DNA of 64,000 nucleotides. Origin: Streptomyces hydrogenans (GTDB lineage: Bacteria; Actinomycetota; Actinomycetes; Streptomycetales; Streptomycetaceae). Of this stretch, positions 43,143 to 53,514 are shown in pieces. Each line of letters opens with the position of its first letter. Within the stretch, counting starts at the first letter, position 1. The stretch is from positions 62,001-126,000 of the forward strand of contig NZ_BNBS01000004.1 of NCBI RefSeq assembly GCF_014656075.1, read 5' to 3'. The position numbers and the translations under genes were made by a program. The notes below the pieces were generated by a model. It was not told the origin of the DNA. It ran no database searches and saw only the letters and a program-made list of their open reading frames with translations.

Positions 43143-43251
43143 CCCCGACAGCCGACACAGCAGATACAGCAGATACAGCAGGCAGGAGACCAGTCACCGG
43201 CCTCCGCGTGAGGGCCGTCAGGAGGTCATAGCGAGAGCCCGGTCCCCCGCG

Positions 43252-44298
43252 TCAGGATTCGTTCGAGGGGCGCGTGCTCGCGCGCATGATGAGCTGCGGT
43301 TCCACCAGGAGGTGCTCGGCCTTCCGGGCGCGGCCCTCGATGTGGTTCACCAGGAGTCCGATGCTTTGGCGTCCGATGGCGGCGAAGTCCTGGCGGACCG
43401 TCGTCAGCGGCGGCGGGAAGTACTCGGCCTCCGGGATGTCGTCGAAGCCGGCGACGGCGACCTGTCCGGGGGTGCGGATCCCGGTCTCGCGCAGCGCCCG
43501 CAGGACGCCGAGCGCCATCTGGTCGTTGGCGACGAAGACGGCCGTGACCGGTGTCGCCCCGCGGCGGGCCAGGGCGAGTCCTGCGAGTTCCTGCCCCGCC
43601 CGGTACCCGGACAGCGGGCTCCAGTCGCCCGTCAGGACGCGCGGAGGGCGGATGCCGTTCTCCTCCAGGACGGTACGCCAGCCGGCGGTGCGGGCCTCGC
43701 TCTCCAGCCAGTCGTCGGGACCCGCCACGTGCCACACGGTCTCGTGCCCGGCGGCGAGCAGGTGTTCCGTGACCATGCGGGCGCCGAGCTCCTGATCCAG
43801 GGAGACGCCGGGCAGGTCGAGCTGGTGGCCCCCCTCCACGGTGACCACGGGGAAGGGCGCGTCCAGCTCGGCGAGCGCCTGCACGTGCGAGCGTTGCGGG
43901 GTGATGGCGACGACGCCCTCCACACCCCAGGACGCGAGGTGGTCGACGGCGTCCTTGAGCCCCTGCCCCTCCCCGGTGCGGAGGCTGACGGTCGAGACGA
44001 GGTAGCCCTGCTCCCGGGCCGCCTCCTCCAGGCCGGTCAGGGTGCTGGCAGGGCCGTACAGGGCGGTGTTGACGGCGATGACACCCAGCGTCCTCGTGCG
44101 GCGCGTCACCAGGGCGCGTGCCGCGGAGTTGCGACGGTAGCCCAGCCGTTCGATGGCCAGGGTGACCTGTTCCCGCGTGGCCGCGCGCACGTTGGGGTGA
44201 TCGCTCAGCACCCGGGAGACGGTCTGGTGGGAGACCCCCGCCTCTCGTGCGACGTCGGCCATCGTCGGCGGGCGGACGTCTTCCGCGGGATGCGCCAC
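43252..44298 (-). CDS. LacI-family repressor of the arabinose genes (AraR-like)
   Basis: A 348-residue regulator with a LacI helix-turn-helix (TMADVAREAGVSHQTVSRVL) and an effector domain ending in LIMRASTRPS. GTG 44298 has GGAGG 6 bases upstream. It lies between araBAD and the ChvE-type importer, and TGTGAGCGCTAACA-like palindromes occur at all the arabinose promoters. It is therefore the probable arabinose repressor, playing the role AraR plays elsewhere. A separate palindrome, GTATCGATAC (44330-44339), near its start may serve autoregulation. Confidence 0.88.
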   Translation of the reverse strand: MAHPAEDVRPPTMADVAREAGVSHQTVSRVLSDHPNVRAATREQVTLAIERLGYRRNSAARALVTRRTRTLGVIAVNTALYGPASTLTGLEEAAREQGYLVSTVSLRTGEGQGLKDAVDHLASWGVEGVVAITPQRSHVQALAELDAPFPVVTVEGGHQLDLPGVSLDQELGARMVTEHLLAAGHETVWHVAGPDDWLESEARTAGWRTVLEENGIRPPRVLTGDWSPLSGYRAGQELAGLALARRGATPVTAVFVANDQMALGVLRALRETGIRTPGQVAVAGFDDIPEAEYFPPPLTTVRQDFAAIGRQSIGLLVNHIEGRARKAEHLLVEPQLIMRASTRPSNES

Positions 44299-44329
44299 GT
44301 TCGCCTCCCTTCTCCCTGCTTACGGCTGT

Positions 44330-44339
44330 GTATCGATAC
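44330..44339. promoter_or_regulatory. Palindrome near the AraR-like gene start
   Basis: GTATCGATAC is a perfect 10-bp palindrome 31 bases upstream of the repressor start. It is unlike the TGTGAGCG sites; its role is unknown. Confidence 0.35.
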
Positions 44340-44372
44340 GAGAAAAACCTTAGCGCCTCTTGTATCACGCTG

Positions 44373-44388
44373 TTGTGAGCGCTAACAA
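44373..44388. promoter_or_regulatory. Arabinose-type operator between repressor and ChvE-type importer
   Basis: TTGTGAGCGCTAACAA is palindromic except for one internal pair and lies about 75 bases from the repressor start and 136 from the binding-protein start. It could control both divergent transcripts. Confidence 0.75.
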
Positions 44389-44524
44389 TCAACCTCGACC
44401 GGGGCGCCGACGTCCCGGCCACCCAGCCGGAACGGCGCCGTCCCGGTGGTGCGAGGTCGCGCGCCGCCGCCGAACCCGTCCCTCGGCCGGAGCCGCCCTC
44501 GACGACGGGATTGCCAGGTAACCC

Positions 44525-45634
44525 ATGAAGAAGTTCCGATCCGCATCCGCCCTCCTGGCCGTGACCACCGGCTGTGCCCTGCTCCTGACAGCCTGCGGGC
44601 AGAACAGCGAGGGCGGCAGCCAGGAGTCGAAGGACTCGAAGGACCACACCATCGGCATCGCGATGCCCACCAAGTCCTCCGAGCGGTGGATCGCCGACGG
44701 CCGCAACATGACCGAGAGCCTGAAGAAGGCCGGCTTCGCCACGACCCTGCAGTACGGCGAGGACGACCCCGACCAGCAGGTCGCCCAGATCGAGAACATG
44801 ATCACCCAGGGCGTCGACGCCCTGGTCGTGGCCGCCATCAACGGCGAGGCCCTGTCCAACGTCCTGCAGCAGGCGGCCGACGCCCACATCCCGGTCATCT
44901 CCTACGACCGGCTCATCCTGGGCTCCCCGCACGTCGACTACTACGCCTCCTTCGACAACGAGAAGGTCGGCGAGCTCCAGGCCACGTACATCGTCGAGAA
45001 GCTGGGGCTGAAGGCCGGCCCGAAGAAGGGCCCCTTCAACATCGAGTTGTTCGCCGGGTCCAACGACGACAACAACACCAAGTACTTCTTCAACGGCGCC
45101 ATGAAGGTGCTGAAGCCGTACATGGACAAGAAGCAGCTGGTCGTGCGCTCCGGGCAGACCCAGCTGAACCAGGTCACCACGCTCAGGTGGGACGGCGGTA
45201 CGGCCCAGAAGCGCATGGACGACCTGCTGACCTCCACGTACGCCTCCGCCCGGGTCGACGCCGTCCTCTCCCCCTACGACGGCATCTCCATCGGCATCCT
45301 GTCCGCCCTGAAGTCCGACGACTACGGGAGCGCCGCCAAGCCGCTGCCGGTCGTCACCGGCCAGGACGCGGAGGTCGCCTCCGTGAAGTCGATCATCGCG
45401 GGCCAGCAGACGCAGACCGTCTACAAGGACACACGCGCACTCGCGCAGGTCGCCGCAGACATGGTGACCGCCGTCCTCGCCGGCAAGAAGCCCGAGATCA
45501 ACGACGACGCCACCTACGACAACGGCAAGAAGGTGGTCCCGGCCTTCCTGCTCGATCCGGTCAGCGTCGACAGGACGAACTACCGGAAGGTCCTGGTCGA
45601 CTCGGGCTACATCGACGCAGAGGAACTGCGGTGA
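44525..45634 (+). CDS. Monosaccharide-binding lipoprotein (ChvE/MmsE type)
   Basis: The 369-residue family-2 binding protein starts [20 protein letters not shown] with lipobox LLTACGQ. Its periplasmic-binding fold ([35 protein letters not shown]) is closest to ChvE-like proteins of multiple-sugar importers, which bind arabinose, xylose, glucose or galactose. Its stop overlaps the ATPase gene start (GTGA). Given the flanking araBAD and LacI repressor, L-arabinose is the likely ligand. Confidence 0.88.
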   Translation: MKKFRSASALLAVTTGCALLLTACGQNSEGGSQESKDSKDHTIGIAMPTKSSERWIADGRNMTESLKKAGFATTLQYGEDDPDQQVAQIENMITQGVDALVVAAINGEALSNVLQQAADAHIPVISYDRLILGSPHVDYYASFDNEKVGELQATYIVEKLGLKAGPKKGPFNIELFAGSNDDNNTKYFFNGAMKVLKPYMDKKQLVVRSGQTQLNQVTTLRWDGGTAQKRMDDLLTSTYASARVDAVLSPYDGISIGILSALKSDDYGSAAKPLPVVTGQDAEVASVKSIIAGQQTQTVYKDTRALAQVAADMVTAVLAGKKPEINDDATYDNGKKVVPAFLLDPVSVDRTNYRKVLVDSGYIDAEELR

Positions 45635-47274
45635 CGCCCGCCCCGGCCCGCTCCCCCAAGGTTCCCGTCTCCGCCTCGTCCCCGGCCGGCCCCGTCCTCG
45701 AGATGCGGTCCATCGTCAAGACCTTCCCCGGGGTCAGAGCACTGTCCGACGTGACCCTGTCCGTGGAGCGCGGCGAGGTGCACGCCCTGTGCGGAGAGAA
45801 CGGTGCCGGCAAGTCGACGCTCATGAAGGTCCTGTCCGGCGTCCACCCGCACGGCACCTACGAGGGCGAGATCCTCTTCGAAGGCGAGCCGTGCCGGTTC
45901 AAGGACATCAGGGCCAGCGAGCAGCGCGGCATCGTCATCATCCACCAGGAGCTCGCACTCGTTCCCCATCTGTCGATCGCCGAGAACGTCTTCCTCGGCA
46001 ACGAGCCGTCCCGGCGCGGGATCATCGACTGGCACGAGGCGCTGCGCCGTGTTTCCGAACTGCTCAGGCGGGTCGGGCTCGACGAACACCCCGAGACCCG
46101 GGTCGCCGACATCGGTGTCGGCAAGCAGCAGCTCGTGGAGATCGCGAAGGCGCTGGCGAAGAACGTCCGCCTGCTGATCCTCGACGAGCCCACCGCGGCG
46201 CTCAACGACGAGGACAGCGCGAAGCTGCTGCGGCTGATGCGGGAGCTGAAGAGCCAGGGCATCACGTCGATCATCATCTCGCACAAGCTGAACGAGATCG
46301 CCCGGATCGCCGACTCCGTCACCATCCTGCGCGACGGGCGCTCCATCGAGACCCTCGACGTCAGGGACCCCGCCACCACCGAGGAACGCATCATCCGCGG
46401 CATGGTGGGGCGGGACCTCGACAGCCGGTTCCCCCACCGCACGCCGTACGAGGGCCCGGCCGACGCCGCCCCTGTCCTGGAGATCCGGGACTGGACCGTA
46501 CGTCACCCCCTCGACCGCGGCCGCAAGGCCGTCGACGGGGTCTCGCTCCAGGTCCGCCGCGGGGAGATCGTCGGCGTCGCGGGACTCATGGGCGCCGGCC
46601 GGACCGAACTCGCGATGAGCGTCTTCGGCCGTTCCTACGGTCACTACGAGCAGGGCACCGTGCTCAAGGACGGCCGCGAGGTACGGACCCGCACGGTCCC
46701 CGAGGCGGTCGCCCACGGCATCGCGTACGTCACGGAGGACCGCAAGCACTACGGGCTCAACCTCGGGGACTCCGTGAGCCGGAACATCTCGCTCGCGTCC
46801 CTCGGCGCCCTCGCCCGCCGCGGCGTCGTCGACGGGCATGAGGAGCGCAAGGTGGCCGAACGGTACCGGCGGACCATGAACATCAAGGCTCCGAACGTCC
46901 TCGAGCCGGTCGGCCGCCTTTCCGGCGGCAACCAGCAGAAGGTCGTCCTCAGCAAGTGGATCCTCGCCGGGCCGGACGTCCTCATCCTCGACGAGCCCAC
47001 CCGCGGAGTCGACGTGGGAGCCAAGTTCGAGATCTACACCGTGATCGACCGGCTCGCCGCCGAGGGCAAGGCGATCCTCCTCATCTCCTCCGAGCTGCCC
47101 GAACTGCTCGGCATGTGCGACCGCGTCTACACCATGGCCGCAGGCCGGCTGACCGGCGAAGTCGCCCGCGCGGACGCCACCCAGGAAGTCCTGATGCGGC
47201 ACATGACGCAGGACACCCCCGCACCACCGGCGGTCACCGCAGGCGCCGCCTCCAGCGAAGGACACCAGGCATGA
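45631..47274 (+). CDS. Sugar ABC importer ATPase with two ATP-binding domains (MmsA/GguA type)
   Basis: A 547-residue duplicated ATPase. The first domain has Walker [10 protein letters not shown] and Walker [13 protein letters not shown]. The second has a degenerate Walker A (GLMGAGRTE), a signature motif [15 protein letters not shown] and [15 protein letters not shown]. This is the usual pattern for AraG/RbsA/MmsA proteins. It starts at GTG overlapping the binding-protein stop and ends in an ATGA overlap with the permease, so the three genes form one operon. Confidence 0.93.
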   Translation: MTPAPARSPKVPVSASSPAGPVLEMRSIVKTFPGVRALSDVTLSVERGEVHALCGENGAGKSTLMKVLSGVHPHGTYEGEILFEGEPCRFKDIRASEQRGIVIIHQELALVPHLSIAENVFLGNEPSRRGIIDWHEALRRVSELLRRVGLDEHPETRVADIGVGKQQLVEIAKALAKNVRLLILDEPTAALNDEDSAKLLRLMRELKSQGITSIIISHKLNEIARIADSVTILRDGRSIETLDVRDPATTEERIIRGMVGRDLDSRFPHRTPYEGPADAAPVLEIRDWTVRHPLDRGRKAVDGVSLQVRRGEIVGVAGLMGAGRTELAMSVFGRSYGHYEQGTVLKDGREVRTRTVPEAVAHGIAYVTEDRKHYGLNLGDSVSRNISLASLGALARRGVVDGHEERKVAERYRRTMNIKAPNVLEPVGRLSGGNQQKVVLSKWILAGPDVLILDEPTRGVDVGAKFEIYTVIDRLAAEGKAILLISSELPELLGMCDRVYTMAAGRLTGEVARADATQEVLMRHMTQDTPAPPAVTAGAASSEGHQA

Positions 47275-48515
47275 GCACCGACGTCAGCACGCAAACGACC
47301 ACACCGGCGCCCCCGGGCCGCGGGGCTCCGTCCACCGGGGCACCGCTGGTCCGAATTCTCCTGGACGGTGTCCGGCGGAACATGCGCCAGTACGGGATGC
47401 TCTTCGCACTCGGCCTGATCGTGCTCCTCTTCCAGATCTGGACGGGGGGCGACCTCCTGCTGCCGCGCAACGTCTCCAACCTGGTGCTGCAGAACAGCTA
47501 CATCCTCATCCTGGCCATCGGCATGATGATCGTCATCATCTCCGGGCACATCGACCTGTCCGTGGGCTCCCTGATGGCCCTGGTCGGTGGCATCGGGGCG
47601 GTGCTCATGGTCGAGCACCATGTGGCCTGGCCCGTCGCGGTGCTCCTCACCCTGCTGCTGGGAGCCGCCGCCGGCGCCCTGCAGGGCTTCTTCATCGCGT
47701 ACGTCGGCATACCGTCGTTCATCGTGACCCTCGCCGGCATGCTGCTGTTCCGCGGGCTCACGGAGATCTTCCTCAAGGGTCAGACGCTCGGCCCGTTCCC
47801 GGACGGACTGCAGAAGGTCGCCAACGGCTTCCTGCCGGAGGTGGGGCCGCAGACCAACTACCACAACGGGACCCTGCTCCTCGGCCTGGGACTGGTCGCC
47901 TACGTGGTCTTCCAGGAGGTACGGGACCGCCGTCGGCAGCGCGAATTCGCTCTGGAGCCGCTCCCCACGGGCCTGTTCGCGCTGAAGCTGACGGCACTGG
48001 TCGCCGCTGTCCTGGTCACCACCCTGCTGCTCGCCAGCTACAAGGGCGCGCCCGTGGTCCTCCTGATCCTGGCCGCGCTGCTGGTCGGCTTCGGTTACGT
48101 GATGCGCAACGCGGTGATCGGCCGCCACGTGTACGCGATCGGGGGGAACCTGCCGGCCGCCAAGCTGTCCGGGGTCAAGGACAGGAAGGTGACCTTCGCG
48201 GTGTTCCTCAACATGGGAATGCTCGCGGCGCTCGCCGGGCTCGTCTTCGCCGCCCGCTTCAACGCGGCCTCGCCGAAGGCGGGCGTGAACTTCGAACTGG
48301 AGGCCATCGCCGCCGCGTTCATCGGCGGGGCGTCGATGAGCGGTGGAGTCGGGACCGTCCTGGGAGCCATCATCGGCGGCCTGGTCCTCGGCGTGCTCAA
48401 CAACGGCATGAACCTCGTCGGGGTGGGCACCGACTGGCAGCAGGTCATCAAGGGCCTGGTGCTGCTCGCGGCGGTCGGATTCGACGTCTGGAACAAGCGC
48501 AGGGCGGGTGCCTGA
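47271..48515 (+). CDS. Sugar ABC importer permease (MmsB/GguB type)
   Basis: The 414-residue permease has about ten to twelve hydrophobic helices, [19 protein letters not shown] and [20 protein letters not shown], both hallmarks of the AraH/RbsC family. A central hydrophilic insertion ([18 protein letters not shown]) is typical of the MmsB/GguB subgroup, which is longer than AraH. It overlaps the ATPase stop and is followed by a strong terminator. Confidence 0.92.
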   Translation: MSTDVSTQTTTPAPPGRGAPSTGAPLVRILLDGVRRNMRQYGMLFALGLIVLLFQIWTGGDLLLPRNVSNLVLQNSYILILAIGMMIVIISGHIDLSVGSLMALVGGIGAVLMVEHHVAWPVAVLLTLLLGAAAGALQGFFIAYVGIPSFIVTLAGMLLFRGLTEIFLKGQTLGPFPDGLQKVANGFLPEVGPQTNYHNGTLLLGLGLVAYVVFQEVRDRRRQREFALEPLPTGLFALKLTALVAAVLVTTLLLASYKGAPVVLLILAALLVGFGYVMRNAVIGRHVYAIGGNLPAAKLSGVKDRKVTFAVFLNMGMLAALAGLVFAARFNAASPKAGVNFELEAIAAAFIGGASMSGGVGTVLGAIIGGLVLGVLNNGMNLVGVGTDWQQVIKGLVLLAAVGFDVWNKRRAGA

Positions 48516-48528
48516 CGTCCCTCCGGTC

Positions 48529-48570
48529 ATGGCTGTGCCCGCCGGTTCCTCCCCCGGCGGGCACAGCCAT
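48529..48570. terminator. Bidirectional hairpin terminator
   Basis: A 17-bp perfect stem (ATGGCTGTGCCCGCCGG / CCGGCGGGCACAGCCAT) with an 8-base loop between the convergent permease and galM genes. Confidence 0.9.
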
Positions 48571-48590
48571 GTCGACGTGTCCGTACGCGA

Positions 48591-49661
48591 TCAGTCGCGG
48601 GTACCGAACCGCAGGACCGTCCTCGACCGGTACTCGCCGCCGGGTCGCAGCACCGTGGACGGGTCACCGGGGCGGTTCGGGGAGTCGGGGAAGTGCTGGG
48701 TCTCCAGCGCGATACCGGCGCCCGCCCCGTAGTGCGTACCGTTCTTGCCGAGGACCGTTCCATCGAACTGCCCCGCGGTGTAGACCTGGAGTCCGGGCTC
48801 CGTGGTCAGCACCTCCATGCGGCGGCCCGTGGCCGGCGCGTACAGGACGGCGGCCCGGCGCAGTGTTTCGTTGTCGTGCGGGCTCAGGACGAAGTTGTGG
48901 TCGTACCCGCCATTCGCGCCGGGGCGGGCCAGGGCCTCGGCGATCCTGAGCGGCCGGCGGAGGTCGAACGCGGTGCCGGAGACGGCGCGGTGGGCGCCGG
49001 AGGGGATGAGATCCGCGCCGACCGGTGTGTAGTGGGGGGCGTCGACGGTCAGTTCGTGGTCGAGGATGTCGCCGGCGCCCTCGCCGTCGAGGTTGAAGTA
49101 GGCGTGGTTGGTCAGGTTGACCAGGGTCGCCTCGTCGGTGACCGCCGTGTAGGAGAAGGCGAGTTCGTCGTCGCGTCCGACAAGCATGCTGACGGTGACG
49201 TCCAGGTTTCCCGGGAAGCCCTGGTCGCCGTCGGGGCTGCGGAGGCGCAGGAGCACACCGGTCCACTCCGGGGTGTGTACGCTCTCGGCTTCCCAGAGCC
49301 GGGTGTCGAAGCCGTCGGTTCCGCCGTGCAGGGAGTGGCCGTCCTCCTCCTGCGTGGTCAGCTGGTACGGCTTACCGTCCAGGGAGAACCGGCCTCGCGC
49401 GATGCGGTTGGCGTAGCGGCCGACGGTGGCGCCGAAGTACCGGGCGGTGGTGGCCGTCCGGGCCGGGTCGCGAGGAGCGAGGACGATGTCGGCCGAGGTG
49501 CCGCCCCGGTCCGGCGTCCACAGCCCGTGGAGGCGGGCGCCGCGGGTGTGCACCTCCGCCGTGAGGCCGCCGGGGAAGCCGAAGGTCCATCGTTGTCCGG
49601 CGTACGGATCGGGGCGGCAGACCGGGGGGACCCCGGCGAAGGGGGACGGTGGCGGGTTCAT
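48591..49661 (-). CDS. galM: Aldose 1-epimerase (mutarotase)
   Basis: A 356-residue GalM-fold protein: FGATVGRYANRIARG, SLHGGTDGFDTRLWE (with a catalytic-type His), NHAYFNLDGEG and the Glu in IALETQHFPDSPN. It interconverts alpha and beta anomers of free aldoses. It follows the YtfQRT-YjfF importer on the same strand after 116 bases, so it may equilibrate imported arabinose or galactose before isomerisation. The ATG was chosen at MNPPPSPFAGV; the upstream open frame is shadow. Confidence 0.92.
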   Translation of the reverse strand: MNPPPSPFAGVPPVCRPDPYAGQRWTFGFPGGLTAEVHTRGARLHGLWTPDRGGTSADIVLAPRDPARTATTARYFGATVGRYANRIARGRFSLDGKPYQLTTQEEDGHSLHGGTDGFDTRLWEAESVHTPEWTGVLLRLRSPDGDQGFPGNLDVTVSMLVGRDDELAFSYTAVTDEATLVNLTNHAYFNLDGEGAGDILDHELTVDAPHYTPVGADLIPSGAHRAVSGTAFDLRRPLRIAEALARPGANGGYDHNFVLSPHDNETLRRAAVLYAPATGRRMEVLTTEPGLQVYTAGQFDGTVLGKNGTHYGAGAGIALETQHFPDSPNRPGDPSTVLRPGGEYRSRTVLRFGTRD

Positions 49662-49777
49662 GGAGGTTCCTTGTCGGCGAGAGGCGACAGCCGGAAAGGG
49701 GGCAGGGACGGCCCTGCCCCCTCCCTGGGCGCGTTCGTACGCGGAGGACGGCTCGGGGTTCGCTCTTGGCAAGGCGG

Positions 49778-50776
49778 CTATTCCGCCTGGCGGGACCTTC
49801 CGAAGAGGCGTTGGAGGAGGATGAAGACGAACAGCAGACCGCCGATGACGATGCGGGTCCACCACGAACTGAGCGTGCCCTGGAAGCTGATGACGGTCTG
49901 GATCAGACCGAGGACCGTCACGCCCAGGGCGGTTCCCAGGACGAAGCCGGAGCCACCGGTCAGCAGCGTCCCGCCGATCACGGCGGCGGCGATGGCGTCG
50001 AGTTCCATGCCGACGGCGTGCAGGGCGTAGCCGGACAGCATGTAGAAGGTCAGCAGCAGACCGCCGAGGGCGGAACACAGGCCGCTCACGGCGTACACCA
50101 CGACCTTGGTGCGGCCCACGGGCAGGCCCATGAGACGGGCGGAGGACTCGTTGCCGCCCAGGGCGTAGACGGTGCGGCCGAAGCGGGTGTGGTGGAGGAC
50201 GACGAAGGCGAGCACCAGCACGACCAGGGCGATGACCACGGCGGGTGAGACGAACAGACCCCCGGGCAGGAGCACCCGCGTCTGGGCGATCCGGGTGGTC
50301 GTCGGGTCGGTGACGGAGATGGACTCGGTGCTGATCATGTAGCAGAGGCCGCGGGCGAGGAACATGCCCGCGAGGGTGACGATGAAGGGCTGGATCTCGA
50401 AGGCGTGGATCACCCAGCCCATGAGGGCGCCGCCTCCTGCTCCCACCAGCAGGACCACCGGCACCGCCAGGGCGAGCGGCAGGCCGTTCTGTTCGACGAG
50501 CCAGGCCGTCAGCATGGTCGACAGGGCCACCATGGAGCCGACCGAGAGGTCGATCCCGCCGGTGAGGACGACGAACGTCATGCCGATCGCCACGACGAGC
50601 AGGAAGCCGTTGTCGATCAGGACGTTGAGCAGGACCTGCGCGGAGAAGAAGCCTTCGTACTGCACGGAGCCGATCGAGAACATCGCGACCAGCAGCGTGG
50701 CCGTCACCATGAGCGGCAGGCGGGAGGCGTGCCGTGCCGAGAGGCGGTGGAGCGGCTTGGTGAGGATGGTGCTCAC
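49778..50776 (-). CDS. yjfF: Sugar ABC importer permease 2 (YjfF type)
   Basis: A 332-residue AraH/RbsC-family permease with TGGIDLSVGSMVALSTM and IGGTLLTGGSGFVLGTALG. In E. coli the YtfQ/YtfR/YtfT/YjfF set imports galactofuranose; here the same four-gene arrangement is conserved. GTG 50776 overlaps the previous permease stop (GTGA). Because L-arabinofuranose and D-galactofuranose share ring geometry, arabinofuranose uptake is a reasonable guess in this locus. Confidence 0.9.
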   Translation of the reverse strand: MSTILTKPLHRLSARHASRLPLMVTATLLVAMFSIGSVQYEGFFSAQVLLNVLIDNGFLLVVAIGMTFVVLTGGIDLSVGSMVALSTMLTAWLVEQNGLPLALAVPVVLLVGAGGGALMGWVIHAFEIQPFIVTLAGMFLARGLCYMISTESISVTDPTTTRIAQTRVLLPGGLFVSPAVVIALVVLVLAFVVLHHTRFGRTVYALGGNESSARLMGLPVGRTKVVVYAVSGLCSALGGLLLTFYMLSGYALHAVGMELDAIAAAVIGGTLLTGGSGFVLGTALGVTVLGLIQTVISFQGTLSSWWTRIVIGGLLFVFILLQRLFGRSRQAE

Positions 50777-51888
50777 GGGTGGACCTCCTGCCGGCGGGCC
50801 GTCAGGTCGCCGGCCGCGGATGCCGGGTCCGGGGCGGCCGTTCGGCGACGGCGTGAGAGCCGCGCGCGGAACGCGGGCGACTGGACGAGACACACGACGA
50901 TGACGACCAGGGCCTTGAAGACGAGGGTGGTCTCGGGCGGTACGCCGAGGGTGTAGATCGTGGTCGAGAGGGTCTGGATGATCAGTGCGCCCAGGACCGT
51001 CCCACCGAGGGAGAAGCGACCGCCCGTCAGGGCGGTGCCGCCGATGACGACGGCGAGGATCGCGTCCAGTTCGATCCACAGGCCGGCGTTGTTGCCGTCG
51101 GCACTGGACACGTTGGAGCTGATCATCAGGCCGGCCACCGCGGCGCACACGGCGCTGACGACGTAGACCATGATCAGGAGGCCGGCCGCCCGGATGCCGA
51201 CGAGTCGGCTGGCGACCGGGTTGCCGCCCACCGATTCGATGAGCAGCCCGAGCGCGGTCCGCCGGGTGACGAGGGAGGTGACGGCGACGAGGGCCGCGGC
51301 GAGGAGGACGGCGAAGGGGAGGGTGAGCCAGTATCCGCCGCCGATCATCTTGTAGGCGCTGCTGGACACGCTGACGATCTGGCCGTCGGTGATCAGCTGG
51401 GCCACGCCGCGTCCGGCGACCATGAGGACCAGCGTGGCGACGATGGGCTGGACGCCGAGCCGGGCGACGAGGAAGCCGTTCAGCAGTCCGATCGCGGCGG
51501 CCACGCCGACCGCCAGCGCGACCGCGGACAGGACGGTGGACAGGCTCCCCGGGTCCTTCGCGGTGGCGATGTGCTCGCACGCGAGGGCGCCGGCGATGGC
51601 GACCGTCGAGCCGACCGAGAGATCGATGCCCCGGGTGGCGATCACGAGCGTCATGCCGAGCGAGACGAGGATCAGGGGGGCGCCGAACTGCAGGATGTCG
51701 ATCAGGCTGCCGTACAGGTGTCCGTTCTGGACGCGGACGGCGAGGAAGTCATGGGTGAAGACGACGTTCCCCAGCAGCAGGGCGGCCAGCACGGCGGCGG
51801 GCCAGAACAGGCGGTGCTCGATGAGCCGCCGGGTGCCGGGCGCCCGGCCCGGGCGCTTCCCGGTGCCGGTGTCGTCGGGTGGTGTCAT
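50773..51888 (-). CDS. ytfT: Sugar ABC importer permease 1 (YtfT type)
   Basis: The 371-residue permease has TRGIDLSVGSTVAIAGALA and IGGTALTGGRFSLGGTVLG. It starts MTPPDDTGTGKRPGRAPGTR, a charged cytoplasmic head. Its ATG overlaps the ATPase-gene stop and its own stop overlaps yjfF, indicating stoichiometric expression of a heterodimeric channel. Confidence 0.9.
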   Translation of the reverse strand: MTPPDDTGTGKRPGRAPGTRRLIEHRLFWPAAVLAALLLGNVVFTHDFLAVRVQNGHLYGSLIDILQFGAPLILVSLGMTLVIATRGIDLSVGSTVAIAGALACEHIATAKDPGSLSTVLSAVALAVGVAAAIGLLNGFLVARLGVQPIVATLVLMVAGRGVAQLITDGQIVSVSSSAYKMIGGGYWLTLPFAVLLAAALVAVTSLVTRRTALGLLIESVGGNPVASRLVGIRAAGLLIMVYVVSAVCAAVAGLMISSNVSSADGNNAGLWIELDAILAVVIGGTALTGGRFSLGGTVLGALIIQTLSTTIYTLGVPPETTLVFKALVVIVVCLVQSPAFRARLSRRRRTAAPDPASAAGDLTARRQEVHP

Positions 51889-53447
51889 GAGGTGGCTCCG
51901 GTGGCGATGGCGCCCAGGATCCGGTCGGGCGTCAGGGTCGTGTCGTTGGGGAGGGTGGCGACGAGCCGGTGGTCGCGCAGGACGCCCACGCGGTGGCTCA
52001 GCCGCAGCACTTCCTCGAGTTCGGCGGAGATGAAGAGGACCGCGGTGCCTTCCGCGGCCAGGCTGGTGACCAGTTTCTGGATCTCCGTCTTGGCACCGAT
52101 GTCGATGCCCCTGGTGGGTTCGTCCAGGATCAGCAGCTCCGGGTCGGTGAGCAGCCAGCGGGCGAGCAGCACTTTCTGCTGGTTGCCCCCGCTGAGGTTG
52201 CGGACCTGCGCCTCGGGGTCGGCCGGGCGGATGTCGAGGACCTCGGTCCAGCGGGCGGCGATCTCGTCCTGCCGGGTGCGGGAAAGGGGTCTGGTCCAGC
52301 CGCGTGCGGCTTGGAGGGCGAGCACGATGTTCTCGCGGACGGTGAGTTCGCCGATGAGGCCCTCCGCCTTGCGGTTCTCCGAGCAGAAGGCGATCTTGTG
52401 GGCGATCGCGGCGCGTGGCGAGCGCAGGACGGCGCGCCGTCCGTCGATGCGCAGCTCGCCTCCGTCGGCGTGGTCGGCTCCGAAGAGCAGCCGGGCCGCC
52501 TCGGTGCGTCCGGAGCCGAGGAGCCCGGCCAGGCCGATGACCTCGCCGCGGTGGATGTCCAGGTCGTAGGGCTGGACGGCCCCGGCCCGGGCGAGGCCAC
52601 GGGCGCTGAGGAAGGGCGTGCCTCCGGAACCGGGGCCGGCCGTGGGGCCGGTGTGGGACGTCTCGGCCAGTTCGTCGAGGATGCGCAGTTCACTGCCGAC
52701 CATGCGGTGTACGAGGGTGACGGGTGTCAGCTCGTCGATCCGGTACTCGCCTTCGAGGCGCCCGTTGCGCAGGACGGTCACCCGGTCGCACAGGTCGAAG
52801 ACCTGGTCGAGGAAGTGGGTGACGAAGAGGATCGCGACGCCCCGGTCGCGCAGTCTGCGCACCAGGGTGAACAGCTGGGCGACTTCGTCCCGGTCGAGGC
52901 TGGAGGTGGGCTCGTCGAGGATGAGGACCTTCGCCTTGACGTCCACGGCCCGTACGATCGCGACCAGTTGCTGGACGGCGAGGGAGTGGGCGCTCAGCGG
53001 CAGGCGGACGTCGAGGTCCAGTTCCAGTTCGGCGATGAGCCGTGCCGCGCGTTCGTGGAGGGCCGACCAGTGGACCAGCCCCAGGCGCCGCGGTTCACGG
53101 CCGATGAGGATGTTCTCGGCGACGGAGAGGTTGGGGCACAGGTTCACCTCCTGGTACACCGTGCTGATTCCGGCGTGCTGCGCTTCCAGTGGTTCGGCGA
53201 ATCCCTGGGGGCTGCCGTCGACGGAGACCGTTCCCGCGTCGGGTGGGTGGACGCCGGTGAGCACCTTGATGAGGGTGGACTTGCCGGCGCCGTTCTCGCC
53301 CATCAGGGCGTGGACCTCGCCGGGGAAGAGGCGCAGGTCCACGCCGTCGAGGGCGAGGACGCCGGGGAACACCTTGCGGATGCCCTGGGCCTCCAGGACC
53401 GGCCGGTCGGTGCGGGTGGGTGTGCGGGGGGTGGGTGGGGCTGCCAT
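51885..53447 (-). CDS. ytfR: Sugar ABC importer ATPase, two domains (YtfR type)
   Basis: A 520-residue tandem ATPase: Walker [10 protein letters not shown] and Walker [13 protein letters not shown] in the first domain; a degenerate Walker A (GLLGSGRTE), [15 protein letters not shown] and [13 protein letters not shown] in the second. It energises the YtfT/YjfF channel. GAGGAGGG precedes the ATG. It is separated from the binding protein by 67 bases. Confidence 0.92.
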   Translation of the reverse strand: MAAPPTPRTPTRTDRPVLEAQGIRKVFPGVLALDGVDLRLFPGEVHALMGENGAGKSTLIKVLTGVHPPDAGTVSVDGSPQGFAEPLEAQHAGISTVYQEVNLCPNLSVAENILIGREPRRLGLVHWSALHERAARLIAELELDLDVRLPLSAHSLAVQQLVAIVRAVDVKAKVLILDEPTSSLDRDEVAQLFTLVRRLRDRGVAILFVTHFLDQVFDLCDRVTVLRNGRLEGEYRIDELTPVTLVHRMVGSELRILDELAETSHTGPTAGPGSGGTPFLSARGLARAGAVQPYDLDIHRGEVIGLAGLLGSGRTEAARLLFGADHADGGELRIDGRRAVLRSPRAAIAHKIAFCSENRKAEGLIGELTVRENIVLALQAARGWTRPLSRTRQDEIAARWTEVLDIRPADPEAQVRNLSGGNQQKVLLARWLLTDPELLILDEPTRGIDIGAKTEIQKLVTSLAAEGTAVLFISAELEEVLRLSHRVGVLRDHRLVATLPNDTTLTPDRILGAIATGATS

Positions 53448-53514
53448 CCGCCCTCCTCTCCTGAGGGGCCGGGGGCGGCGCGAGGACCGCCCCCGGTCCG
53501 GTGCGGGCGTCGGG

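Noticed and set aside
43101..43182. Repeat cluster considered as a CRISPR array
   Set aside because: Units are 7 and 9 bases with no spacers; these are simple tandem repeats.
42885..43211. 108-residue plus-strand frame starting in the araB operator
   Set aside because: Composition is driven by tandem DNA repeats (Arg/Gln runs) and it overlaps regulatory sites.
44446..45630. Extended frame upstream of the MmsA-type ATPase
   Set aside because: It is a shadow of the binding-protein gene; GTG 45631 overlaps that stop and begins a normal ATPase.
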